Source: Aquatica leii (Eukaryota; Arthropoda; Insecta; Coleoptera; Lampyridae). From it: a stretch of DNA of 64,000 nt. Made by a program: the position numbers and the translations under genes. Position 1 is the first letter of the stretch, and every line of letters starts with the position of its first letter. The DNA is taken from NCBI GenBank assembly GCA_035610365.1, contig CM069436.1, positions 9,910,937 through 9,974,936 of the forward strand, given 5' to 3'. A model generated the notes under the pieces. The model had not been told where the DNA came from, did not search any database, and saw nothing but the letters and a program-made list of their open reading frames with translations. Shown here piece by piece: positions 24,350 through 36,330 of the stretch.

Positions 24350-24490
24350 ACAACTGACACTGGCTGGACCAAGCGGATTATCGAGTGGAAACCCAGAGAG
24401 AACAAAAGAAGTCTAGGAAGACCACCGACTAGATGGACTGATGAGTTAAAAATGGTAGCAAAAAACTGGACGCGGAAAGCATAAAACAAC
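24350..24490 (+). pseudogene. LINE ORF2 C-terminal scrap
   Basis: The plus strand reads GWTKRIIEWKPRENKRSLGR followed by PPTRWTDELKMVAKNWTRKA, then a stop. This is the standard C-terminal tail of an RTE-like LINE ORF2. No RT or endonuclease is present nearby in this orientation. Confidence 0.7.
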
Positions 24491-24939
24491 TTACAATAAG
24501 TTTATGGGTTGTATCGAATTACAGTTCGGTCCAAGAAATACTAACATCAGCTGTTCTTTCATTTCATGTATATGACCATTGTCAATCCTTGGTTACTATA
24601 TCGAAGGGTACTGTCCGATTTTGGTGTTCCATTGAAAAACGATTTCTGCTTTATGAATTCAAGAACCACGTAGCAGAATGTCTGCTAAAGAAACGTAAAA
24701 ACACAGAAAGGAAAAATGATGACTGTCTCAGTACCAGCTCTATTGATGACACGATATGAAGAAGAGAAAAAGTCACGCAACTAAACCTTTACCTCACAAA
24801 AATATTCGCCACGATAGTGTATGTCATTGGCTTATAGTACAAGAAAAGTCAGGACAATGCAAAAAAAACTGGATGTAATGGAAGTCCTTGCTGTATTTAT
24901 TTATGTATAAAGAAAAACTCAAATTGTTTTTATGATTTT

Positions 24940-25080
24940 CGTCAGTTTCACCAATGTCGACTAAACCACATCAACAAGGAATTTGATATACACCTTGACA
25001 TGAAAGTGTCGGAAATTTATTCTTGGGAAAAAAAAGATTTTACCTGTTGTATTGAATATGCTTTTCTGCAAAAGTAATTT
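24940..25080 (-). pseudogene. Penelope-like element scrap (GIY-YIG region)
   Basis: cagtttcaccaatgtcgact, aaaccacatcaacaaggaat and tacaccttgacatgaaagtg are close copies of 9148-9210 in the larger Penelope element, same orientation (minus). Only about 140 bp of endonuclease coding is left. Confidence 0.75.
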
Positions 25081-26519
25081 GCAAGATAGTTATCACAGAT
25101 GTCGCAGAATCCCATTCAAACGTACAATAACAACATGTTGCCTACCTGTAGCACTGCTCTCGTTAAACGAAAATACAACCCAAAGGGAGACATAAAACTC
25201 AAGTAAAATCTCCTAAAAACCAAAAATTCTATGCAAATCAATAAGAAATGAACGGGTAAGCGACAAACGATATTTGACCTGTCCCAACTGGCGCTAAAAG
25301 ATTTGCACACCACCATCATTTTTATTTATTTATTTAAATTAAGTGTAAGTCCATGCGCACAGTAAAACATACTAAACCCATTAAAAGTAATTTCCTAAGC
25401 AATAAAATAAAGAATTCAGAAAATAACCGGAAACTGAAAAAAAACTCGTACAGAGATGATGGATCATCAAAAAACCTTATTCGTTGCACTTATTTATAAA
25501 GAATTGCCTCAACATTAAGTACATATGTACTTTCTGTAATGAAACAATTTGTTACACAAGAAAATCACATTATGAAACATGAACAAACGCAAAAAATAAT
25601 TACAACCGCATCAACATTGTATTAATAAAATAAAAGAATGAATGGGCCAAGAAATAGAATTTACAAGGTTCTGAAAAAGCAACAGAAATTTACCGGTATT
25701 TAGCAATTAGTTATTGTTAGCGGTAAAAACATAATTGTATATTTTTATTTAATAATAAATAATAATTTTAATTTATGCTATATTGTGAACTTGAACATTA
25801 AACATGATTGTGTCAAGTTTGAATTAGTGAGAGAATCATTAATCGTAATTGTGCAAAAGAAGTGAAAATTTCAGCTGAAGCATTAATAAATCAACCGATT
25901 TTAAATTCGTGAGAAGAAATTAAAAGAAAAACGTCTTCGGAAAACAGATTTTCTAATACATTACGTGTATTCGCAGGAAAAACTGTAATTGTAAAGTACA
26001 ATGAAGCTTATCATTTTAGAAAGCAAGAAGCATTTTCAAACAATTGAAACAAAAAGATACTCAACAATGGTTAATAGCGAAACTATTTTATTTGAAACTA
26101 GAAAGTATTCGTAGTAGCGGTGATAAAAATTCTAATCTAAATTGACGATTTAGCAACTAAAAACAAATGTGTTCATTGATGTCACGTTATTGTAAATAAC
26201 GGGAAGTTGTTGACAGCGCTTACATTATTTAAATTATCGGGACGATTAATTCCACATTGAGGAAATCGCTATAATTTAGCACATTTCATTTAAACATTTT
26301 CATCAATAATTTTACACCAGCTGTTTTCAATTAAATTTTTCTCTTTGGCAGATTTGTGTAAAATATTTATGGGACTTATGAACTTGAAATTTCGCTGCTT
26401 TGGCGTTGCTTAGTTACACGCCCATTTTGAGAAAAACTCATCATTTCGGCACGATCAATTTAACGCAGGTGGATCGTCGCCAAGACAGGTCGGCGCAAAA
26501 AACTGTTCATCATCTACAT
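25081..26519. other. AT-rich noncoding stretch
   Basis: No gene recognised. The minus-strand open frame at 25116-25319 has no recognisable motif. Confidence 0.4.
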
Positions 26520-28642
26520 CAGTGATTCCCAATTGTCTATATCGACCCCCAGGGGTCTATGACAACCTGCAAGAAATCTACGTCAACGAAAAAAAAATTT
26601 GGAGGTCCATGAAATGAAAATGGGGTCCACGATAGTGTGGGCCAGTTCAGATTAATGGAATGTTCGGATTACGGAAGTTCGGATTATGGATACTGCACTT
26701 TACATACTTCTCCATATTAGAATAGAAAATTTTGTATTATTGCTAAAGTGGAACCCGTGAATTTTTACAAATGACAGTCGAATGTACGTAAAGATAAATA
26801 GCATAACAATTTGTTATTGTTATTCGTTGTATAATATTTTGTTTTAACATTTTTTGTCATGTTACTTTCAAATTTCCTTAAAGTTCCATCATATCAAAAC
26901 CTTAAGTAACATTCATAACATTCCCCTTTTCACATTCATTTATAATGGCTGTACACCTATGCCTGCCATAAAATCTAAGACCATACGATTTGATCTTTTA
27001 ATATACAGCTGCTGGACTTAAATAGATTAATTAGGCCACAGATGACTGATGCCATGTCCGAATCTAAAAAGAAATGTAGAGAGTACAGTGTTGATTATTT
27101 GAAATTTGGCTTCATTCCATAATTGTCGGACAAACAATTGCCTATGTGCCTTTTATGCAACAAAGTTTTGGGCAAGGACGCTATGAAACCATCTAAGCTG
27201 CAGGATCATATGAGAAGATGTCACCCTGATAAACCAGATAAAGATTTGAAATACTTTCAAACACTCAAAGATAAACTTCAGAAGAGGCCCACGCTGGACA
27301 GAATGTTCGCTTCGACGCGACGTCACAAAGAAGCGATGATGGTTTGCGGTGTTTTGCCAGCCGTTGAAAAGGTTTTAAAAACTGTTTTACACAAACCTGC
27401 ATATGATGTCATTAAAAGAATTCCCTTAAGCAACAATAATGTTGAAAGACGTATTGATGAAATGAGTTCTGATATTGAAAGCTTCTTGTGTAATTATTTG
27501 CAAACGACCCATTTCTCTATACAACTGGACAAGTCAACTTTACCTGGTAATGCAGCATTATTATTGGCATGTGCTCATTTTATTATGAATCAAGAAATCT
27601 TCATGTTTTGAAGAATTACTTCATTAAAAAAGCAATCCCTTGATGAAATATAATATCAGTAGCTACAGATGGAGCACCTGCCATGGCTGGACGTTATCGT
27701 GGATTTATAAGCTATTTAAAACAAAATGTGTCAGGGGTGTTAGCAATACATTGCGTCATCCATCGACAACATTTAGTTGCTAAAAATTTGAGTGTTAGAT
27801 TGCATGAATCTCTTCAATTAGTCATTGATGCAGTAAACCGAATCCGAAACAACGCGTTGAATACGCGGTTATTTGTACAGTTGTCTGAAGAAAATGACGA
27901 ACACTTTCATCAATTACTCCTACACACTGAAGTACGCTGGCTATCGAAAGGCTTATGTTTGACAAGATTTTTTGCACTTTTTGAGACTATTTTAGAATTT
28001 CTGGATACTAAAGATGAAATTTTAAAAGACAATTTAATGAAGTAGAAAACAGGCATCGCCTATTTAACAGATTTGTTTACAAAATTTAATATGGTTAATT
28101 TGCAGTTAGAAGGGGACAGTCTAAATTTGATTAAAACAAAGCCCATCTTATCAGCGTTTCTTGCCAGAGTTAAACTAATTAAGCAAAATATTGAACGGGG
28201 CGAATTTTCCCAGTTCCCCAATTTGTCACAGACAAACTGCCAGGAAAACGACGTTTCAACCTACGTTCAACATTTAAATGCCCTCTATTCAGATTTGGAA
28301 ACTAGGTTTGAGGAGATTTAAGATTAAACCTTACAAAATTGACGCCAAATGTTGATAATTTATTATTAACGCATCAGGTTCATTATTCTCACTAAAACAT
28401 TTACTTATTTCTTAAGTTTATTTTATGTTACGTATATTTTATATAACAGATACAAAATTTTATTTCGAGTAGTTTCAATTTAAATTCAATTAATAAATAA
28501 ATAAAACTTAACATCTGTTTTTACTTTAAGTTTTTAACACTAAACTTCACTACAAATTTACAAAAAATCAATATCAGGTCATACCCAAAACCGAAAAACA
28601 TGGCAAGGGGGTCTACGATACAAAAAAGTTTGGGAACCTCTG
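26520..28642 (+). mobile_element. hAT transposon with perfect 8-bp target duplication
   Basis: The element is bounded by atctacat at 26512-26519 and atctacat at 28643-28650, the 8-bp duplication typical of hAT. Its ends are short imperfect inverted repeats: cagtgattcccaattgt on the left, and cagaggttcccaaact as the complement of the right end. It is 2,123 bp long. Confidence 0.9.
27054..28321 (+). pseudogene. hAT transposase (ZBED5/SCAND3-like), broken
   Basis: The start at 27054 reads MSESKKKCREYSVDYLKFGF and hits a stop at 27120-27122. Coding continues from 27123 with a BED-type zinc finger (CLLCNKVL ... HMRRCHP), followed by the N-terminal transposase region. A break near 27612-27680 interrupts the core. 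27683-28045 resumes with GAPAMAGRYRGF-type coding, VLAIHCVIHRQHLVAKNL and HTEVRWLSKG, the hallmark of the hAT Charlie-related core. 28073-28321 is the helical region after the core. The C-terminal hAT dimerisation domain is absent. Several stops and the missing end make it inactive. The sister proteins domesticated in vertebrates are ZBED5 and SCAND3. Confidence 0.85.
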
Positions 28643-28984
28643 ATCTACATTCACGACCTGTTTTATCTACTAGTGCAAGAAGGCCCATAATGTTATGCAG
28701 ATAATACGTCTAATTGTCTAATTCCTTCAACTACATAATCTGTCAACTAAATGAAACCTGATCTCTCAATTGTAGTATTTTCACTTGATCAAATCAAATC
28801 AATAAACGTATTCGCAAGTCATCCATACTTAGAGATCACGATTTTTTGCCGCGTCGAAAACTGTTTTTTTTTTCAACTTTCAAAATCATTTACGGTAGTT
28901 ACACGGAAAGCTTCGGAGGTAAAAAAACATAATCAAATAAAGCATATCTTACTAATGAACAATAATAGGTAAAAAAATCTGTAT

Positions 28985-30200
28985 TATGTACGTTGCAAAC
29001 ATTTCGTCGAAATTCTCCAAGGACTTGAGGTAACTACCAGTGACATACTAGTTAGTTTCGACGTAGAATCGCTATTCACCAATGTACCAGTGGAAGAAAC
29101 ATTAGAGATCATTAGACAACAACTAGTGCCACAAGGTTTACAAGAAGATTTGATCAACTTGGCCAGATTTTGTTTAAAGTCAACCTACTTCCGGTGGAAT
29201 AGTGAGTTCTAAAACAAAAGAACGGCGCAAGTATGGGATCACCACTGTGACCAGTAATAGCTAACATCTTCATGAAAGCTTTCGAACAAGAAGCTATCAA
29301 CTCAAGCAACTGGGAACCGAAATGCTGGTACAGATACGTGGACGACACTTTCGTCGTATGGCCTCATAGACGGGAAAAATTAAAAAAGTTTTCTTCAACA
29401 TATCAATGGACACCACAACAGTATCAAATTCACCATAAAGATCGAAAAGAACAAAACGCCCTTTCTAGACGTTCTGGTAACACGCACGAACAACAACAGG
29501 CTATGTCATAGCGTATACCGCAAGGAAACACATACAGACCGGTATCTACACGCATCCTCTCATCACCATCCACAACAGAAAAGATCCCTCATCAGCACAC
29601 TTCTAAGAAGAGCGGAGAAAATTACTGAGGAAGAACACAAGCCGGAGGAAATCAAACACATAAAAGACGCTCTTATCAAAAATGGCTACAACAAAAAATT
29701 AATAAGACCACATAAGAAGAAGGAGAAGTAAGCTGAGGTTGCTGCGGAGACACCGTCAGAAACATATGCTTACTTACCCTACGTTGCCGGAGTCACTGAC
29801 AGACTAAAGAGGGTTCTAGGAAAGAAGAACATCACTACACGTTATAACTCAGTGAAGAAAATAGATCAGCTCATACCTCATAATAAAGATCAACTCCCAA
29901 GACTACACACCAAAGGTGTATGTGCGGTAAGAGTTACATCGGCCAAACAGGGAGAAGCATTCAGTGCAGGGTTACAAAACATCAACGAGACGCTCAACTC
30001 AGACGCACGAACAAATCTGCAGTAGCAGAACATCTACATGAGAATGGTGATCACCGGATTGATTACGGGAACGTAAAGGTATTAGCACGAAGCAGACCCT
30101 ATCCCCAGCGAATAATCACTTGAATCACTGGAAATAATGAAAAATCCTCACAACTTCAATCGTGAGGATGGATACAGATTAAGCAACACGTGGAGATCTA
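28985..30200 (+). pseudogene. second Penelope-like element, plus strand, heavily mutated
   Basis: The order is the same as in the first Penelope copy but the sequence is clearly diverged. RT motif A reads VSFDVESLFTNVPVEETLEI near 29055-29110. The active-site motif YRYVDDTFVVWPH is at about 29330, and TPFLDVLVTR and YRKETHTDRYLHASSHHHP lie near 29460-29575. YLPYVAGVTDRLKR (about 29775) precedes the endonuclease core CGKSYIGQTGRSIQCR at 29920-29970 and AVAEHLHENGDHRIDYG. Many frameshifts and stops separate these blocks, and the N-terminus is missing. It ends at about 30,200, next to an LTR fragment of the gypsy family. Confidence 0.85.
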
Positions 30201-30249
30201 CGCTGCGTGAAGAACATGCAAAAAGTCGCCAGACGTCTGAAGTTCAAGT

Positions 30250-30462
30250 GTTGTTACGGTGAAGATAAATAAGTGATTAGCACGTGCGAAGTTTTAAATA
30301 AACAAAAGTGTACATCCAGAAAAGTGAAAGTGACTTTTAAAGTAAACAACTGTGTAGTGATAGCGTATTATTGTTTTATATAAATTACCGTAAGTGTTTA
30401 TTAAATAACCTTAGATTAATTATTAGTTCGGTTAGTTTAAACGTGTACATAATTTTGTGGGG
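30250..30462 (+). repeat. gypsy LTR fragment (R-U5)
   Basis: agataaataagtgattagca and gttcggttagtttaaacgtg, followed by tacataatttt, match the downstream halves of the LTRs at 14040-14200 and 17050-17090. The 5' half is missing; Penelope sequence lies directly upstream. Confidence 0.7.
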
Positions 30463-30467
30463 AGAGT

Positions 30468-30555
30468 ACCACGCAAAGGCATGCCCGGACCGCAGCTATC
30501 GATCATCCTATATGACGAGATACTAAACGTACCAAAGCCGATGATTTGAATGTGG
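30468..30555 (+). pseudogene. R1-type LINE reverse-transcriptase scrap
   Basis: The frame reads VPRKGMPGPQLSIILYDEIL followed by NVPKP. It follows the R1/Jockey pattern GVPQGSVLGPLLWNILYDEVL of RT motif 4. It is only about 25 residues and is cut by the mariner insertion region downstream. Confidence 0.5.
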
Positions 30556-30582
30556 AGATTAAAATCATCTATAAACCTTATA

Positions 30583-32134
30583 CAGGGTGTCCCACGAGGT
30601 ACTGTACATACTGAAATGGTATGTTCCTTAGGTCAATTTAAGTAGAAAACGTCCTATAAACATAGGTCCAAATCGCCATAGTTACACAGATACAAGCGTT
30701 CAAAGTTTATAAATGCTCACACATTTTTTGAAAATTATTATTATTATTATTGAAAACAGAAAATCGAACTACAAAACAAACATAAAAAAACAAACAAAAA
30801 AAATCACACCAAATGCTCAAAATGACCTCCTTCGGCATTAATACAACGACGACTGCGATCTAAAATGGACCGAGTAGCCGCTCGAAGCACCTGCTGGTTG
30901 TTCCGTGTTTGTTGACACACATCCAGGATACACTGTATTAGTTCAGCTCTGGTATTAACTTTTACCTCGTATACTAAACTTTTCACATGACCCCACAGAT
31001 AGAAGTCCAAAGGTGTGAGATCGGGCGATCTCGGTGGCCAAGCATGCGGGCCTCCACGCCCAATCCACCTATTGGGGTAAGCAACATTTAGATATTCGGT
31101 CACACGCCGACTAAAATGTGGAGGAGCTCCATCATGTTGCAGAAACATTTGTTGTCCTGTTAGTAAAGGTACTTCTTCCAAAAGCGGTAGCAATTCATTC
31201 CGCAAAAAGTTAGCATGTGCTTCTCCTGTCAGACGTTCCTCAAAGAAAAAAGGTCCAATAAGTTGATCGTCAATTATGCCACACCATACGTTAACAGAAA
31301 ATCTGCGCTGAAAGTTAGTTTCTGTTGTGCCATGTGGATTTTGATATGACCACAAATGATAATTACGTGTATTGTTCACTCCATCTCTAGTAAATTGCGC
31401 CTCGTCGCTAAATAAAATGAATGGAACTAATTGTGGATTTACCTGTAGCCAGTGGCAGAAATTCAACCGGGCAGCAAAATCTCCAGGTTCCAGATGCTGA
31501 ACCTGTTGTATGTGATAGGGATACAAAAGCCCATCATGTAATGTTCGCCATACTGACATACGGGGGAGTCCCGTTCGAGAAGAAATTCTTCTAGTACTCA
31601 ACCCTGGACTCCGATCAACCATCTGTAGAATGTTGTCCTGCTCATTCACATTTAACTGCACAGGACGATCAGATCTTGTTGAAACTGATGAAAATGAACC
31701 ATGAGTCCGTACATGTTGAAACACAGAAGAAAAGGTTTGGTGATTTGGCACCCTCCTGTTGAGAAATCTTCGTTCATATTCTCTAACGGCAGATCTCGCA
31801 TTTTCATCACAAAATCCATAAATGTAAATGGTATCAGCATACTCTTCGTTAGAAAAATGAGAAGGCATTTTGCATTTAAATTACACTTCATTTAATAAAA
31901 TCGACCGTGACATTAGTAGAAAAGAAAGCAATAAATGACATATTGTTCGGCTTTTGTTTCCCAGTTGACTAAAAATAATTAATTTTCAAAAAATGTGTGA
32001 TCAGTTATAAACTTTGAACGCTTGTATCTGTGTAACTATGGCGAATTGGACCTATGTTTATAGGACGTTTTCTAATTAAATTGACCTAAGGAACATACGA
32101 TGTCAGTATGTACAGTACCTCGTGGGACACCCTG
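30583..32134 (-). mobile_element. Tc1/mariner-superfamily element (DD41D), complete
   Basis: Inverted repeats of about 158 bp begin cagggtgtcccacgaggtac at 30583 and end with the complement at 32134. A TA dinucleotide flanks each side (30581-30582, 32135-32136), the duplicated target of this superfamily. It is 1,552 bp with one transposase gene. Confidence 0.92.
30804..31868 (-). CDS. DD41D Tc1/mariner transposase, intact open reading frame
   Basis: 354 codons without interruption. The N-terminal half has a helix-turn-helix stretch, RRISSRTGLPRMSVWRTL (residues about 93-110), for binding the inverted repeats. The catalytic triad can be read directly: Asp155 in FSDEAQF, Asp246 in LQHDGAPPHF, and Asp288 in SPDLTPLDFYLWG. 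There are 41 residues between the second and third Asp. That spacing is the DD41D class (rosa-like) rather than the DD34D of classic mariner or DD34E of Tc1. The C-terminus GGHFEHLV is also typical. The start is the ATG just inside the inverted repeat. This copy has the features expected of an active transposase; activity itself cannot be judged from sequence. Confidence 0.93.
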   Translation of the reverse strand: MPSHFSNEEYADTIYIYGFCDENARSAVREYERRFLNRRVPNHQTFSSVFQHVRTHGSFSSVSTRSDRPVQLNVNEQDNILQMVDRSPGLSTRRISSRTGLPRMSVWRTLHDGLLYPYHIQQVQHLEPGDFAARLNFCHWLQVNPQLVPFILFSDEAQFTRDGVNNTRNYHLWSYQNPHGTTETNFQRRFSVNVWCGIIDDQLIGPFFFEERLTGEAHANFLRNELLPLLEEVPLLTGQQMFLQHDGAPPHFSRRVTEYLNVAYPNRWIGRGGPHAWPPRSPDLTPLDFYLWGHVKSLVYEVKVNTRAELIQCILDVCQQTRNNQQVLRAATRSILDRSRRCINAEGGHFEHLV

Positions 32135-32389
32135 TATATAAAATCTGGACGTTAATCAAGCCGAACAAATTAGAAGTGATCAGAGAATAGACAGAGGTGG
32201 TTATGATAATAAGCTAAAAGAAAAATAAAATAAAATAAACTTTGAGAAGAGATTCTTCAAAAAAAAATAATTAAAATATTACGGATTTTTCTTGGACAAA
32301 ATTCTCGTTCAAGAGGAAACTATTCGTAAAATAGGCCATGTTCAATGAAGGTATTGATAATATAAATGTAGGCATAAAAATCATGGTAA

Positions 32390-32880
32390 CATCATTAATA
32401 ATCTAGCCGATAGTCTGCCGAAACTCTTGGACTGTAGAATCTATCGAACAAATATCTTCTCTAAAATATCTAGGCTCACTGTTAACCAACAAAGCGATGC
32501 AAAAATTTAGATAAAATCAAGAATAGAACGAGCACCAAAAGCCCTTAACAACATGAGGGCACACCACAACCTCGACCATTGACTCCGTACAAGACTATTA
32601 CGGTGCTACATTTTTCCTATATGGATGTGAAAGCTAGACCCTCGATGCAAACACAGAAAAACGAATAGATGTATTTGCGATGTACGCATATAAACGAATG
32701 CTGCTAGAGGGAGTATATAACACCAATCCTAGATCCCCACGAATGAGAAATAAAAAAACTCCTGCTGACAATAATAGAGAGAAAACTTCAACATTTAGGT
32801 TATATAATGCGAGGCAAGCGCTATAGGATTCTCCACCTGATAATTGAAGGAAAAGATCAGTCGGTCGTAAGTAGAACTCA
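32390..32880 (+). pseudogene. LINE ORF2 C-terminal remnant, copy 1
   Basis: The combined frames read VESIEQISSLKYLGSLLTNK, then LLRCYIFPIWM-like coding, TLDANTEKRIDVFAMYAYKR and IIERKLQHLGYIMRGKRYRI. This is the region after the RT of an RTE/CR1-like LINE (the KYLG motif followed by the cysteine-poor tail). Frameshifts and stops break it. The next segment, at 32920, repeats the same region. Confidence 0.7.
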
Positions 32881-32919
32881 TGGTTGTAAAATTGGCTCCA
32901 GTGGTTAGGCCAGATATCA

Positions 32920-33250
32920 ACAAAAACTTTCAGAGCGGCGGTGGCTCACTAATTAACCAACAAAGCAATGCATTTGAAATGAAATCCAGAATAGAACAAG
33001 CACGGAAAGCCCTTAACATGAGAACACTACTAGCAAACTACGACCCCGATCTTGGACTCCCGACTAGACTACTACGGTGCTACGTTTTTCCTGTCCCATA
33101 TGGATGTAAGATCTGGACCCTCGATGCAAACACAAAAAACGAATAGACGTACGCACATAGACGAACACTCCGTGTTTGCTGGGCGAAAGACCAATCTAGA
33201 GATCCTAGAACGAATGAAAAAAAATAAAAAAACTCCTTACAAGCAAAGAA
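32920..33250 (+). pseudogene. LINE ORF2 C-terminal remnant, copy 2
   Basis: SLINQQSNAFEMKSRIEQAR, KALNMRTLLANYDPDLGLPT and RLLRCYVFPVPYGCKIWTLD repeat the first copy at higher quality. The nucleotide wording is close (ctactacggtgctacgtttttcc here, ctattacggtgctacatttttcc at about 32595), so the two look like a tandem pair or two insertions of one family. Confidence 0.7.
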
Positions 33251-33255
33251 AATAA

Positions 33256-35600
33256 ACTTTAATATTTAGCCGTAAGCCGGAAAAGCGTATAGCTAAGGCT
33301 AATTCCAGTGCAAACAACGATACGTTCAAGCATTGAAATTGAAGCCAGAATTTACTCAAAATAAAATATTTTACCTTGAGAGAATTTAATCACAGTGTAC
33401 ATTTGTGTATTAAATGCTGTCTATATAAGGTGTTGCGAATATAAGTTAGAAAAATGTATACGAATATTACGAAAAAACATTACAACATTAAAACCTTGAG
33501 TCTTGAGAGGGTTAATTTACACTACACGATTGTTTATGTAAAATACAATTTGAAAGCAACTTAATATTCACATAGCAATAAATTTCATATCCGCCGACTT
33601 AATTATTCCACTTCAAGCCCAAGTGACGAAATACCTTTTTGAGAGTTGTATCAACAAATTCTGTTAACGTCATATAATTACGAAGAAAATTAATACCAAT
33701 CGATTCATATTTAAACTAATAGTGCATTAGCCTTTCCCAGTCTGTCTAACGAAACAATACAAAGTTTTTTTTCGCACGGTGCTGCAATCTAAAGTTTCAC
33801 ACCATATGAGACAGCGCTAATTGAAATTTATATATAGCCCCTTAGCATTTGATTCACACACACGATGACTAACGCACATACCACAAACGACATAGTCACT
33901 GTCCCAAACTGTTAAAAAACCATTAAGCTTAATTTGATGTCGCGTTTATTTATCCAACAACGAATTATATTTTTGAATTTGAAATAAAGAAGCTTACCAA
34001 AAAACAGAGCATTCTTGAAAAATGAGTTAATGTACAAGTAGCAAGTATTAATAATTAGAAATAGTATATTGACTTTGCACTGACATCACTAACAAGAATT
34101 TCACATTGTATATGCAGAAAATATTAACGCGATCCACATAACAAGACGTTGCTACGAATACAAATGTTAAAATATAGAGGCCGTGTCGTCCATATCATGT
34201 TTAATTAAATTTGCCAAAAAAATTATTAGCGATTAAAATGAAAACGTTAATCTAGATAAGTTTTCAAGATTTTACTGCTTATTGTACTTTGAAGTATGTA
34301 ATAAATAGTGCATGATTTCATCGCATAATTGTATAATATGCGAAAACTTGCGAAAACAAAGCAACGTCGCCCTCTAGTAATAAAACAATACACCATTACG
34401 ATTAGGAGAAACCTTTATAATAAATTGTTGTTAATTGTAATATTCGATTTGGAAAATCCTAGCACAGAATTTATCACTACCGAAATTGTACTCATTACTA
34501 AATTTATATTACGGTGTAGACGCCAAATATGAAAACCTTGAATCATCTCGTTTATTTAACAAATTAGATTTTGTACTTGCAATGTTTGATCATTTTTGGC
34601 ACCACGCCGCTTGTTATTAATATCTATTGAATTTTGTTAATTTTCTAAACGTCACTTAGTTGATTATTTACGTGTACTGCAACAAAACGGTAAAATGTAC
34701 GTAATCAGTAATCAAAGAAAAGTGTAACCTTGTCAAAAATGATTGTGTCTGATCGTCCTTGTACTCTGCACTATGATTATTATAATGCATAGACCAAGGA
34801 ATTGAAGAAATTTTAAATGCACTATTTTTAGTATCAGATTTTTGAAATAGATGTTTAATAAATACATTTTTCAAAACGAAGTTAATTTCCGACTTTAAAT
34901 TGTTAAATTATAGAAAGGGTCAATTTGACCACAAATGGCACTATTGGATCAGGTTCAGGGTTATTCACGCTATACAACAAGGAATATTGTGGCCAAAATA
35001 CGTAACTTTCAAAAAGTTTCACTTTTGGGATATATAGGGATCTATTATAGTTACTTTTTTTAATTATTTTCATTTTATGCAGGATGTTGCAAAGGCCGTA
35101 AAAGTATCATATGAAACCCCCCTGTACACATATTTTTTGATTCTCCGATCAAAATAAAGTTGTTTTAATACCGTTATGAAGCCTAAGCCTTAAGATTTTT
35201 TTAAATAAATTGAATTTTGAATAAGCTTTAGTTCTTATATAGTTTCCAAGAATTAAAATCTATCAAGTAAGAAATTTAAGTACCTATAACTTTATTAATT
35301 TAAATACAACGCCATATTTTTTAATTTACCAGAAAATGTACTGTTTAATTACCTACCTATCGAACAGTATTAGAATGTTCTATAGCTACAGAATACGCCA
35401 AATAATCGTTTTTTGCACCATTTGATGTTTTTTCAAAAAAAGTTCTGATAATCTACTCTATTTAGAAATATCAGATAATTAATAATTATCAAAATAATAA
35501 TTAATAATACAACAGACTATAACAGTACAATAGTAATAACATACCAACGATAAATAGTAAATAAAACATGTGGATTGGAAAAAATAGATTTCACAATTGG
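33256..35600. other. AT-rich noncoding stretch
   Basis: No gene recognised. A short palindrome, ggtcaatttgacc, is at 34918-34930. The rest is AT-rich with only spurious open frames. Confidence 0.4.
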
Positions 35601-35639
35601 CTCCCTCCCCCCAAAGTCTCCGAAATTAATTACACCAAA

Positions 35640-35760
35640 ATATTTCATGGAAATACATAAAAAGAATTGTCTACAATACGCCACTGGCAACACCACACGA
35701 TATGAAAAGACGCATAAGTGTTTAGAAAAAAATGATCGACATTTTGAACATCTGTTATAA
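35640..35760 (+). pseudogene. possible C-terminal scrap of a DDE transposase
   Basis: The frame ends EKTHKCLEKNDRHFEHLL then stop. The ending NxxHFEHLL is the same as that of many DD41D and mariner transposases (compare GGHFEHLV of the copy at 30804). Too short to be sure. Confidence 0.35.
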
Positions 35761-35879
35761 ATATTTTGCTTTTGTTCTATGTTATCGTTGGTAGTACACA
35801 GAATGTAAAATCCGCTTTCATAAATGTTGAACACAACCATTATGATTAGAAGTCGTGTTTTTATATGACACGGGCTCTA

Positions 35880-36330
35880 CGTACTGAAGTAGGAAGTAAA
35901 TGAATGTAGCAACATGTTAAGAGTCTAGCACCTTCTGAGCGGTAGGTGCGCCGTCAATGTACACCGAGCATTTGACGTGGCAAGATGATCACATAATGTC
36001 ACCAGTTTGTTCTATGTCCGGATTCTGCATATCGCTTACTAGTTACTTGACTTGTCTAAAAAGACCTATAACTTTCCACAGCCCAAGACGATCTTGTCGT
36101 TCATATTCTATGGTAACACCTTATCCAAAATCTAACATCAAGAAATCGACTTGCTGAAACGGTGGGTACTAAAGAATTATTTATTTGTTTGACTAATGTT
36201 GTGGATATCAAGGCCTGTTGTTGAGAACTATTCTTTGAAAATACCGATCATCAAGTTCATGTCGTTACTCGAGAACGACCACGACGATCTTTGTAAGTTT
36301 CTTTATGTTCGTTGATCCATTGCGATCAAA
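35880..36330 (-). pseudogene. possible Tc1-like transposase remnant
   Basis: On the minus strand KDRRGRSRVTT is followed, after stops, by ISTTLVKQINNSLVPTVSAS and VTIEYERQDRLGLWKV. The first motif resembles the GRPR-type linker after the DNA-binding domain in Tc1-like proteins. Weak call, many stops. Confidence 0.25.

Noticed and set aside
34918-34930. ggtcaatttgacc palindrome as a regulatory site
   Set aside because: A single short palindrome far from any gene; no supporting context.
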